Of a stretch of DNA of 6,158 nt, positions 1-5,743 are shown one piece after another. Source of the DNA: an uncultured Shinella sp. (GTDB taxonomy: Bacteria > Pseudomonadota > Alphaproteobacteria > Rhizobiales > Rhizobiaceae); contig CAMLOC010000239.1 in assembly GCA_946481465.1 (NCBI GenBank), positions 1 to 6,158 of the forward strand. Reading direction: 5' to 3'. Each line of letters begins with the position of its first letter. Positions within the stretch are counted from its first letter, which is position 1. Below the pieces are notes generated by a model. That model did no database searches, was not told the origin of the DNA, and was given only the letters and a program-made list of their open reading frames with translations. The position numbers were made by a program, and so were the translations under genes.

Positions 1-211
1 CGCCCGCGCGGCGCAGGTCCTTCAGTAGCGTCAGCCCGCTGCCGTCCGGCAGGCGCAGGTCGAGCAGGATCAGCTCGTAGCCGACCGCCGCCGTCGCCGT
101 GCGGCCGTCCTCGAGCGTCTGCATCCAGTCGGCGGCATGGCCGAGCCCCGCCACATAGTCGCGCACCGCCTCGCCCAGAACGGCATCATCCTCGATCAGC
201 AGAACCCGCAA
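1..211 (-). CDS. OmpR/PmrA-family response regulator, receiver domain (3' part beyond window)
   Basis: This is the start of a two-component response regulator; about 70 residues are visible before the left edge. The sequence shows a receiver domain: hydrophobic strand RVLLIEDD with the acidic pair D8-D9, then LILLDLRLPDG with phosphoacceptor D51, the same number as in PmrA. The conserved Thr/Ser and Lys, and the presumed winged-helix DNA-binding domain, lie outside. I chose the TTG at 211 because a GGAGAG ribosome-binding site (220-225) sits 8 nt upstream and the protein then begins exactly like PmrA/QseB proteins. In-frame ATGs at 229 and 283 lack a Shine-Dalgarno sequence and would add 6 or 24 non-domain residues. 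It lies 104 bp downstream of eptA on the same strand, in pmrCAB order, so it is probably co-transcribed and probably controls eptA. Assignment to the PmrA branch is an inference from context and the N-terminal sequence; the receiver domain itself is secure. Confidence 0.88.
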   Translation of the reverse strand, partial: MRVLLIEDDAVLGEAVRDYVAGLGHAADWMQTLEDGRTATAAVGYELILLDLRLPDGSGLTLLKDLRRAG

Positions 212-219
212 GCGCCCGT

Positions 220-225
220 CTCTCC
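220..225 (-). promoter_or_regulatory. Ribosome-binding site that favours a TTG start for the response regulator
   Basis: GGAGAG on the minus strand ends 8 nt before the TTG at 211. The sequences upstream of the competing in-frame ATGs at 229 and 283 carry no purine-rich Shine-Dalgarno motif. With the TTG start the phosphoacceptor becomes D51. The start remains a prediction. Confidence 0.6.
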
Positions 226-315
226 GCATACCGGCGGCGCGCCCGAAGGCCCGAACGCCGCCGTCCGAATCCGGAGGATACATGGGGAAAGCCGGGCTTG
301 CCATCGCCCATCCGC

Positions 316-1962
316 TCAGGACAGCGCGCCGAGCCGGCAGGAGCCCATGAGGTCGAGCGCGGGGTCGCGCACCCCGGTCTCCACCCGCATCATGCCAAGC
401 ACGGTGTGGAAGAGCACGTCATGCGATTGCGGCTTGAGCGTCTCCGCATCGAGGCAGGCGCCGGAATAGGCGGCCTTCGCATCCTTGCCGAGCCAGAGCA
501 CAAAGGGCACGCGGGTCTGCTCGCCCGGCGCGATCATATAGGGCGCGCCGTGCAGGTAGAGGCCGAGTTCGCCGAGCGATTCGCCGTGGTCGGACATGTA
601 GAGCATCGAGACGTCGAGGTTATCTTCCACCGTCCGCAGCCGGTCGATGATGCCGGCGAGGATATGGTCGGTATAGGCGATCGTGTTGTCATAGGCGTTG
701 ACGATCTCCTCGCGCGTGCAATCGGAAAACTCCGTGCGGCGGCAGTCCGGCGTGAAGCGGCGGAACTCCTCCGGATAGCGCAGGAAATAGGACGGGCCGT
801 GGCTGCCGATCTGGTGCAGCACCAGCACCGTGTCCGTCTTCACCGCGCCGAGCCGGGCATCGAGGGCGTCGAGCAGCACCTGGTCCCGGCATTCGCCGCC
901 CGAACAGTCGCGCGGATTGCCGCCTTCGACCAGCGAGCGCTCCGTCACGCGGGCGGCGATCTTCTTGCTGCCGGTATTGTTGTCCCACCATTCGACGGCG
1001 ATGCCCGCATGGGCGAGCACGTCGAGCAGGTTCTCGCTCTCCAGCCCCTTGCGGTGCGTGTAGTCGGCGCGGGTGTAGACGGAGAACATGCAAGGCAGCG
1101 AGACGGCCGTCGCCGTGCCGCAGCTCGTCGTGTCGGCGAAATAGCGGATATCCTTCGTCTTCAGTTCCGGATTGGTCTTCCGCCCGTAGCCGCCGAGCGA
1201 GAAATTGGCCGCGCGCGCCGTCTCGCCGGCGACGACGACCATCAGCCGCGGCTTGCGCCCGGCGAGGGGAACGTCGTCGATGCGGGCATCCGTGCCGAGC
1301 GGAGCGGCGATAAGGTTGCGATCCGCCGACTGGCCAGCGGCGAACTGAACGGCGGTGACGAGCGGCACGAAGGGGTTCAGCGTCTGGAACCAGTCGTGAT
1401 GCGCCCTGACGGTGGCAGCGTAGACGCGGGCATGGGACAGGCCCGCGACCAGCGCGATGAGCAGCGCGGGCAGGATGACGGCGAGATTGGCGCGCAGCTT
1501 CCAGAAGAAGGTGTTGTGGCGGACCTTCACCCACAGGAGAAGCGCCGAGGGCAGCAGGCCGTAGAGCAGCATGTGCAGGACGAGGCCCGGCGTGAGGAGG
1601 TGCCCGGCCTCCGCGCTGTTCGTCTCGGCCGCGTTGCGGATCATCTCGCGGTCGATGATCACGCCGTAGCGGTCCATGAACCAGGCGCCGGCCGCGGCCG
1701 CCAGGATGAGCAGGATGAAGAGCGGTTTCATCGCATATTTCAGCGAGACCGCGACGCAGAACGCGATGTAGAGGCAGGCGACGCCGACGGCGATGGACAG
1801 GAACGTGGTCGGCCGCCCGTCGAGATAGAGCCAGCCTTTCGACCAGAAGCTGCGGTTGGTCAGGGCCAGCAGGTAGAGCGCCGTCAGGACGCTGACGGCG
1901 ATGCTGCCGAGCTGCGGCCGCCGGAAAGCGGCAAGGCCGGCCTTGCCGGTTGTCTCGCGCAT
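316..1962 (-). CDS. eptA: Lipid A phosphoethanolamine transferase, EptA/PmrC (MCR-type) family
   Basis: A 548-residue inner-membrane enzyme, full length for the family, which transfers phosphoethanolamine from phosphatidylethanolamine to lipid A on the periplasmic face, lowering surface charge and sensitivity to cationic peptides. Five hydrophobic segments are visible (about residues 18-35, 52-74, 79-96, 124-146 and 157-177), followed by the alkaline-phosphatase-fold domain. Catalytic features by family comparison: metal ligand E247 in VVAGETAR, nucleophile T285 in CGTAT, H383 and H388 in HQIGSHGP, D458-H459 in SDHGES and H471 in LHGAPY. Cysteines C281/C291, C353/C358 and C407/C415 match the conserved disulfide pairs, though the middle loop is shorter than in MCR-1; C503 and C542 may form another pair. 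The ATG at 1962 has AAAGGA 6 nt upstream. A response regulator gene follows on the same strand. Being chromosomal-looking and in pmrC position, it is more likely a housekeeping EptA than an acquired mcr gene. Lipid A as acceptor is a family inference; a different lipopolysaccharide position or glycan cannot be excluded. Confidence 0.95.
   Translation of the reverse strand: MRETTGKAGLAAFRRPQLGSIAVSVLTALYLLALTNRSFWSKGWLYLDGRPTTFLSIAVGVACLYIAFCVAVSLKYAMKPLFILLILAAAAGAWFMDRYGVIIDREMIRNAAETNSAEAGHLLTPGLVLHMLLYGLLPSALLLWVKVRHNTFFWKLRANLAVILPALLIALVAGLSHARVYAATVRAHHDWFQTLNPFVPLVTAVQFAAGQSADRNLIAAPLGTDARIDDVPLAGRKPRLMVVVAGETARAANFSLGGYGRKTNPELKTKDIRYFADTTSCGTATAVSLPCMFSVYTRADYTHRKGLESENLLDVLAHAGIAVEWWDNNTGSKKIAARVTERSLVEGGNPRDCSGGECRDQVLLDALDARLGAVKTDTVLVLHQIGSHGPSYFLRYPEEFRRFTPDCRRTEFSDCTREEIVNAYDNTIAYTDHILAGIIDRLRTVEDNLDVSMLYMSDHGESLGELGLYLHGAPYMIAPGEQTRVPFVLWLGKDAKAAYSGACLDAETLKPQSHDVLFHTVLGMMRVETGVRDPALDLMGSCRLGALS
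1929..1948. repeat. 20-bp perfect palindrome inside the first codons of eptA
   Basis: CGGCAAGGCC is followed immediately by its reverse complement GGCCTTGCCG. It covers about codons 5-12 of eptA (encoding GKAGLA), starting 14 nt after the first base of the start codon. In mRNA it could fold into a stem of up to 8 bp with a 4-nt loop near the ribosome-loading zone. The palindrome is seen directly; any effect on translation or any protein binding is inference. Confidence 0.6.
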
Positions 1963-1986
1963 CGGATGTCCTTTCGAGATCGCCTC

Positions 1987-2003
1987 GCAGCCCGCGGGGC
2001 TGC
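1987..2003. repeat. GC-rich inverted repeat in the eptA 5' leader
   Basis: GCAGCCC and GGGCTGC form perfect 7-bp arms around a 3-nt loop, 25 nt upstream of the eptA start codon and just before its ribosome-binding site (1969-1974). There is no T-tract after it on either strand, so it does not look like an intrinsic terminator. It may be a leader hairpin if transcription starts further upstream. Confidence 0.45.
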
Positions 2004-2030
2004 CGTTCCGCGCCTCCCTGCCCCGCGAAA

Positions 2031-2079
2031 CTGACAGCCGCCTGAACGGCGACGGCAGCCGCGTTCAGCGCCGCGTCAG
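2031..2079. promoter_or_regulatory. Nested dyad of tandem 11-bp-spaced repeats, candidate response-regulator operator
   Basis: On the plus strand CTGACA (2031) and CTGAAC (2042) form a direct repeat with an 11-bp period. On the minus strand CTGACG and CTGAAC repeat the same arrangement. The four elements are concentric about position 2055: CTGAC, 6 bp, CTGAACG, 13 bp, CGTTCAG, 6 bp, GTCAG. Tandem hexamers with 5-bp spacers (11-bp period) are the known binding geometry of OmpR/PmrA-family dimers. The site lies 68 bp upstream of the eptA start and 42 bp upstream of the small membrane-peptide gene on the other strand, so one site could serve both directions. Binding by the regulator encoded at 1-211 is an inference. 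No convincing -35/-10 pair could be assigned. Confidence 0.5.
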
Positions 2080-2121
2080 CTTGGCGGCGGACAAGGCGTC
2101 GGTTCGACTGTGAGGTGATGC

Positions 2122-2265
2122 GTGAAATCGAGGCTGATGCACCCGGGGCGACTGTTCGTGGCGGCCCTTGTCGTCCTGGTTCTGGCGATCCCGCTTGCCC
2201 GGATGCACGGTCCCCGGCCGCACGGCCAGGACCTGCGGCAGGCGCTGATACTGCGTGCCGGGTGA
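2122..2265 (+). CDS. Small single-pass membrane protein, 47 residues, unknown function
   Basis: A short reading frame with a GTG start, preceded by GAGG (2112-2115) at 6 nt spacing, encodes 47 residues. The N-terminus is short and basic (K2, R4, R10), followed by an uninterrupted hydrophobic stretch LFVAALVVLVLAIPLA at about residues 11-26, then a polar tail rich in His, Arg and Gln ending ALILRAG. The layout fits a single transmembrane helix or an uncleaved signal anchor; no clear signal-peptidase site or lipobox is seen. Third codon positions are mostly G or C, as in neighbouring genes. It diverges from eptA across the symmetric repeat site and ends 1 bp before the AT-rich palindrome in front of the transferase gene. 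I do not recognise the family. By position it could be a small modulator of the adjacent two-component system, as MgrB and PmrR are near PhoPQ/PmrAB, but that is only an analogy. It may also be a spurious frame. Confidence 0.5.
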   Translation: MKSRLMHPGRLFVAALVVLVLAIPLARMHGPRPHGQDLRQALILRAG

Positions 2266-2266
2266 A

Positions 2267-2295
2267 AAATCTGATTGCATTTTGCAATCAGATTT
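2267..2295. promoter_or_regulatory. AT-rich 13-bp inverted repeat, probable operator of the glutathione S-transferase gene
   Basis: AAATCTGATTGCA is followed after 3 bp (TTT) by its exact reverse complement TGCAATCAGATTT. Perfect 13-bp arms in an otherwise GC-rich region are very unlikely by chance. The site ends 30 bp before the transferase start codon and 20 bp before its ribosome-binding site, about where a promoter would lie, so repression by a dimeric helix-turn-helix protein is the simplest reading. An alternative is a bidirectional or weak intrinsic terminator for the small gene ending at 2265, since the right arm ends in TTT, but the stem is AT-rich and the T-tract short. The cognate regulator is not in the window. 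Confidence 0.65.
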
Positions 2296-2325
2296 GCGAC
2301 AACATCCGCAGACGCGGAGGTTGCC

Positions 2326-2985
2326 ATGAAACCCGTTCTCTACGCCCATCCCTTTTCCAGCTACTGCCAGAAGGCGCTGATCGCGCTTTATGAAAACGGC
2401 ACCGATTTCGATTATCGCCTGCTCGACCACAAGGATCCCGAAACGCTGGCGGATTTCGAGAGGCGCTGGCCGATCAAGCGCTTCCCGATCCTCGTCGACG
2501 GCGACCGGACGATCATGGAGGCGAGCATCGTCATCGAATATCTCGGGCTCCATCATCCCGGGCCGGTAAAACTCATCCCCGACGATCCGACGGCGGCGCT
2601 CGAGGTGCGCATGCTCGACCGCTTCTTCGACAACTACATCTCGACGCCACAGCAGCGGATCGTCTTCAACGCCATCCGGCCGGAGGCGGAGCGCGACCCC
2701 TACGGCGAGAAGGACGCGCGCGACATGCTGGAGCGGGCCTATGCCTGGCTCGACACGCATATGGACGGCCGGACCTGGGCCGTGGGCGACAGCTTCACGC
2801 TGGCCGACTGCGGCGCCGCCCCCTTCCTGTTCTATGCGGACTGGACGCATGCCATCGCCCCGGCCTTCGCCCATGTGCACGCCTATCGCAGGCGCCTGCT
2901 CGCCCGCCCCTCCTTCGCGCGCGCCGTCAACGAAGCCCGGCCCTTCCGGAAATTCTTCCCCCTCGGGGCGCCGGATCGCGATTAG
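2326..2985 (+). CDS. Glutathione S-transferase family protein
   Basis: A cytosolic 219-residue protein, normal length for a GST. The N-terminal thioredoxin-like domain (about residues 1-78) opens KPVLYAHPFSSYCQKA, with candidate catalytic or glutathione-contacting S11, S12, Y13 and C14, and continues to KRFPILVDGD with the cis-proline P54 and then IMEASIVIEYL. The usual Glu-Ser pair that holds the glutathione glutamyl group reads E65-A66 here, with Ser one place later. The helical C-terminal domain (about 88-215) carries the N-capping box T158-x-x-D161 in DSFTLAD. The family conjugates glutathione to electrophiles or reduces peroxides and disulfides; the substrate cannot be told. The ATG at 2326 has GGAGG (2316-2320) 5 nt upstream; a longer in-frame TTG start at 2275 would fall inside the palindrome and is unlikely. 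An operator-like palindrome directly upstream suggests inducible expression. It converges with the small exported protein gene, with 15 bp between the stops. Confidence 0.93.
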   Translation: MKPVLYAHPFSSYCQKALIALYENGTDFDYRLLDHKDPETLADFERRWPIKRFPILVDGDRTIMEASIVIEYLGLHHPGPVKLIPDDPTAALEVRMLDRFFDNYISTPQQRIVFNAIRPEAERDPYGEKDARDMLERAYAWLDTHMDGRTWAVGDSFTLADCGAAPFLFYADWTHAIAPAFAHVHAYRRRLLARPSFARAVNEARPFRKFFPLGAPDRD

Positions 2986-3000
2986 GGAGACGCCGAGCGG

Positions 3001-3384
3001 CTAGTCGGCGCGGCAGTGCCGCCGGTCGTCGGCGGTGGCCTCGCCCGCGATGCCGGTGACGACGAGGACCGGCAGGCTCTGGCGCCGGCCGGCGATCTCC
3101 TGCTCGCGATCCTCGACATGGCCGCGCAGCACCAGGCGGCCGGAATAGAGCGCGTCCGCCTCGGCGATGCGCTGCCGGTCGCCCTCCGCAAGCCCGCCGA
3201 TATCCGGGGAAACGCCGCGGTATTCCGCGCCGCTGTCGAGATTACGGATGGTGGAGGACGGGCACGGCGCCATCACGCAGCGAAGACCGTTGTCGCAGAC
3301 GACATAGCGCCCCTCCGCCGCGGCGAGCGGCGCGGAGAACAGGGACAAGGCCAGAAACGGCAGGGCGAGGGTTCGAAGGCGCAT
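3001..3384 (-). CDS. Small exported protein with a Cys cluster, unknown function
   Basis: A 127-residue protein with a good Sec signal peptide: basic MRLR, hydrophobic core LALPFLALSLFSAPLA and a likely cleavage after about residue 23 (AAA-EG). The mature protein begins RYVVCDNGLRCVMAPCPSS, giving three close cysteines (C30, C36, C41), plus one near the C-terminus (C124), consistent with periplasmic disulfides. The middle is acidic and polar, with a predicted strand SGRLVLRGHVED and a second strand LPVLVVTGIAG. I recognise no enzymatic motif or named family. The ATG at 3384 has GGAGG 8 nt upstream. It starts 35 bp after the stop of the TPR gene on the same strand, so it is probably the last gene of that transcript, and it may act in the same envelope process. 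No clear terminator follows it. The gene call is solid; the function is open. Confidence 0.82.
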   Translation of the reverse strand: MRLRTLALPFLALSLFSAPLAAAEGRYVVCDNGLRCVMAPCPSSTIRNLDSGAEYRGVSPDIGGLAEGDRQRIAEADALYSGRLVLRGHVEDREQEIAGRRQSLPVLVVTGIAGEATADDRRHCRAD

Positions 3385-3419
3385 GCGTCATCCTCCCCGG
3401 GGAATGCGGCCAAATCGCG

Positions 3420-5558
3420 TTACTTGCGGCCGTCCCGCTCGCGTTGCATCTCGGCCAGGCCGCGGATGGCATCCTGCCGGCCGGTCTCGCCGAGCGCCTC
3501 GAACAGCCGCATGGCGTCCGTGCGCATGCCGAGATTCTTGTAGGCATAGGCGCGCAATACCATCAGGTCCGCCGGCTCGGCATGGAACTGGCGGCGCTGG
3601 TCGAGGAAGACCAGCGTCTCGCGGTAGCGTTGCGCACGGAAGCTGCTGACGGCCCGGTCGCCGAGGATCGCGGTCTGCAACTCGGCGACACGGCCCCGGT
3701 CGAGCCTGGCCTTGGTGGCGGAGACGGCGGCATCGCTCGTCAGCCCGGCGCGCAGATAGGCTAGGCTCTGGCCATAGGCGGCATCGCTGCGCGTGCGGCC
3801 GCCGCCGGCCAGCGCCGCCTCGAAGGCCTGCGCGGCCTCCAGCGGCCGGTTGATCTCCATCAGGCACCAGCCGAGCGACAGTGCGCTTGCCGCCGGAAGG
3901 CCGCTCGGATCGCGCGTCGTGCGGCAATCGACGGCGCCTTGCGCCCGGCGCGCGCCACGCTGCGGCTTCAGGGCAACCGCCTCGACCGCTTCACGCGCCG
4001 GCACGCGGCCCTCGGTTCGGACGACCCGCGCCTGCCGCTCGCGCCGCGCGGGCGCGGCCTCCTTGCTCGTATCGCGTTCGCCGAGCAGCGCGATGCGCTC
4101 GGACCGCTCGGCCCAGGCCTCCTTGACGGCGGCAAGGCCGGCGCGATCCTCCAGCCGCAGCCGCGCCACGCCGAGCCCATAGGCGGCGGGCTCGTAGTCA
4201 GCCTTCCAGGCCAGCACCTGCGAGAACCATTCCTCCGCCGTTTCCGGCTGGTCCATGGCGAGCGCGTACCAGCCGAACTGCTCGCCGGTCTCGGGATGCT
4301 TCTCCTCCAGCGTCGCCTGCGCGATGCGGCCGAGCACCTTGGCATCGAGCTTTTGCGGCGGATCGAGCGCCAGGAGGTTGGTGGTGGCGGCAAGATAGGT
4401 CTGCATCGCCTGGTCCGAGGTCGTGCGCCAGGCATACATCACATCCTCCGCCTCGCCGGGCATCTTGCGCGCCAGGAGGATGAGGGCGAGGCCCTGCGAG
4501 GCCGAGGCGGAATCCTCGACGGCGCGCGCCTTGCGGAAGAAGGGTTCAGCCCGCGCGTTCTGCTCGCGGCGCAGATGATACCAGCCGAGCAGCAGCGCGT
4601 CGGAGGCGAGCCCCTCATCCGCCACCAGTTTCTCCACGAGCGTCAGATAGGCAGGTGCCACGGTGATCGTCGCATCCTCGTCGCCCTCGCCGACGAAACG
4701 GCGGGCGAGATCGTTGCGGATCGCGTCGAACTCCTTGACGCCGTCGGCACCGGTACGCTCGCGCGCGATGAGATCCTGCATGTCGGCATAGCCGAGCAGG
4801 GTCGAAGCCTTCTGCACGGTGGCGACACGGACCGGCCCGTCCGAGCAATTGGCGAGCATATAGCCGTAGGCATCCTTGGCGCGCTGCACGCGCTTGGTCT
4901 TCACGAAGGCCTCGGCGACGCGCCAGAGCACGTCCGCATCCGAGCAGGTGAGCAGGCTCGGCGTTTCCGCGCCGAGACGCACGACGTCCTCGCTGCGCCC
5001 CGCATTGGAGGCGGCCACCAGTTCGGCCCGCTTTTCCGCCACGTCGAGGCGGTCGACAAGATCGGCCGGCGGCGTCCATTGCGGATCGTCCTGCTGGCGC
5101 CTGGCGATGGCCGCGCGCACGTCCGCATAGCGGGACTGGGCGTAGAGCGCCCACATCTCCTCGAGCTGCCGATCCTCGTTGACCGGCACGGCGAGCGGGT
5201 TCTCCGGCGGTATCCAGGTGGGATAGAGCGTGCGCAATCGCGCGATCTCGGCGTTCAGCCGGGCGGTGTCGCCGCGGGCCGCGAAGTAGCGCAGCGCGCT
5301 TTCGTCGACCGCCGGCTTGCTCTCGGCGGGCGTCTGCTGCCTGGCGGTGTCGACCGTCTGCGCCTGCGCCGTCTCCAGGCGCGGCTGCTTCGTCAGGGTG
5401 GAAGGGATTTCGTCCGCGCGGCGCACGGCGTCCTCGCCCGCTCCCGCGCCAAGACGCGGCAGGCCGCTCGCCAGTTCGTCGGGCACGCCGAAGGACACGC
5501 CTGCGACGCTGGCCGCGCCGGCGGAGACGAGGACGAACGCCACGAGGATCGATTTCAT
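3420..5558 (-). CDS. Exported TPR-repeat protein of the cellulose synthase locus (BcsK/BcsC-TPR-like)
   Basis: A 712-residue protein, starting with a hydrophobic segment (residues 1-24, MKSILVAFVLVSAGAASVAG) that acts as signal peptide or anchor. A Pro/Gln/Ala-rich spacer follows (about 25-85), then mostly helical TPR-like repeats to the end. Clear repeats lie near residues 322-374, 427-474 and 557-586 (GWCLMEINRPLEAAQAFEAAL), with others to about 695. Two similar units each end in W-x-P-P (W115 and W161, 46 residues apart). A basic Arg/Ala-rich linker (about 494-550) splits the repeat domain. There is no outer-membrane barrel domain, and it is much shorter than enterobacterial BcsC. From memory, rhizobial-type cellulose operons carry such a TPR protein (named BcsK in the literature), probably a periplasmic scaffold for export; the identity here rests on its place 185 bp after bcsB. 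The ATG at 5558 is preceded by GAGGG at about 9 nt; an upstream GTG at 5591 would precede the hydrophobic segment with an unnatural extension. Confidence 0.88.
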   Translation of the reverse strand: MKSILVAFVLVSAGAASVAGVSFGVPDELASGLPRLGAGAGEDAVRRADEIPSTLTKQPRLETAQAQTVDTARQQTPAESKPAVDESALRYFAARGDTARLNAEIARLRTLYPTWIPPENPLAVPVNEDRQLEEMWALYAQSRYADVRAAIARRQQDDPQWTPPADLVDRLDVAEKRAELVAASNAGRSEDVVRLGAETPSLLTCSDADVLWRVAEAFVKTKRVQRAKDAYGYMLANCSDGPVRVATVQKASTLLGYADMQDLIARERTGADGVKEFDAIRNDLARRFVGEGDEDATITVAPAYLTLVEKLVADEGLASDALLLGWYHLRREQNARAEPFFRKARAVEDSASASQGLALILLARKMPGEAEDVMYAWRTTSDQAMQTYLAATTNLLALDPPQKLDAKVLGRIAQATLEEKHPETGEQFGWYALAMDQPETAEEWFSQVLAWKADYEPAAYGLGVARLRLEDRAGLAAVKEAWAERSERIALLGERDTSKEAAPARRERQARVVRTEGRVPAREAVEAVALKPQRGARRAQGAVDCRTTRDPSGLPAASALSLGWCLMEINRPLEAAQAFEAALAGGGRTRSDAAYGQSLAYLRAGLTSDAAVSATKARLDRGRVAELQTAILGDRAVSSFRAQRYRETLVFLDQRRQFHAEPADLMVLRAYAYKNLGMRTDAMRLFEALGETGRQDAIRGLAEMQRERDGRK

Positions 5559-5597
5559 CCCGAATTTCCCTCGGTCCACCACTGCCACCACAGCGCC

Positions 5598-5617
5598 GCG
5601 CGTCGATCATGACGCGC
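5598..5617. repeat. Inverted repeat upstream of the TPR gene
   Basis: GCGCGTC and GACGCGC form perfect 7-bp arms around the 6-bp centre GATCAT. It ends 39 bp upstream of the TPR gene start codon. No T-tract follows on the minus strand, so termination is unlikely; it could be a protein-binding dyad or a leader hairpin. The repeat is seen directly, the role is not known. Confidence 0.45.
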
Positions 5618-5691
5618 AAGGGACGCTGCAACGCTTGAAATCCGCCCCGCCCGGTAAACGGCGCGACATGCCGTCCGGTCCCCGGGAAGAG

Positions 5692-5730
5692 CCGATCAGT
5701 CCCGATAAAACCCCGATAGGGTTAACCGAT
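5692..5730. repeat. Cluster of four CCGAT direct repeats between bcsB and the TPR gene
   Basis: CCGAT occurs at 5692, 5702, 5713 and 5726, giving spacings of 10, 11 and 13 bp, close to one helical turn. Two copies are part of a longer CCCGATA repeat (5701-5707 and 5712-5718). Read on the minus strand, the same segment contains a short stem AACCC/GGGTT (5709-5723) followed by TTAT, a weak intrinsic-terminator candidate 20 bp after the bcsB stop. GGTAAACG also occurs twice nearby (5653-5660 and 5731-5738). The cluster may be a regulator site for a separate TPR-gene promoter or a processing/attenuation signal; the sequence does not decide between these. Confidence 0.4.
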
Positions 5731-5743
5731 GGTAAACGCGCCC

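Noticed and set aside
282..350. 22-codon plus-strand frame with GGAGG 4 nt before an ATG, overlapping the 3' end of eptA
   Set aside because: The ribosome-binding site looks good, but the peptide is basic low-complexity, antisense to eptA and its downstream gap, and has no supporting context.
316..1962. eptA as a mobile colistin-resistance (mcr) gene
   Set aside because: No insertion sequence or terminal repeat flanks it, its codon use matches its neighbours, and it sits with a regulator in the chromosomal pmrC arrangement.
298..2034. Long open frame on the plus strand opposite eptA (578 codons)
   Set aside because: It is antisense to a gene with a full set of catalytic motifs. The translation is Arg/Ala/Glu/Gly-rich without recognisable domains, as expected from a GC-rich complementary strand.
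2275..2325. Longer GST start at the in-frame TTG at 2275
   Set aside because: It would lie inside the inverted repeat, has no ribosome-binding site and adds residues before the normal thioredoxin-fold start. The ATG at 2326 has GGAGG 5 nt upstream.
2065..2880. Minus-strand frame of 271 codons across the GST gene and the control region
   Set aside because: It is antisense to a clear GST, runs through the palindrome and symmetric repeat site, and shows no domain or signal.
3010..3022. Short hairpin (GCGGCA/TGCCGC) at the end of the exported protein gene as a terminator
   Set aside because: It has a 1-nt centre, no T-tract on either side and lies within coding sequence, so it does not qualify as an intrinsic terminator.
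3939..5612. Long open frame on the plus strand opposite the TPR gene (557 codons)
   Set aside because: The Arg/Leu/Gly-rich low-complexity translation, no sensible start region and full overlap with the TPR coding sequence mark it as a compositional shadow.
5607..5669. 20-codon minus-strand frame in the bcsB-TPR gap, encoding a peptide with two cysteines
   Set aside because: There is no convincing ribosome-binding site, it is very short and it has no known leader-peptide pattern. It could be a leader peptide but the evidence is too thin to call.
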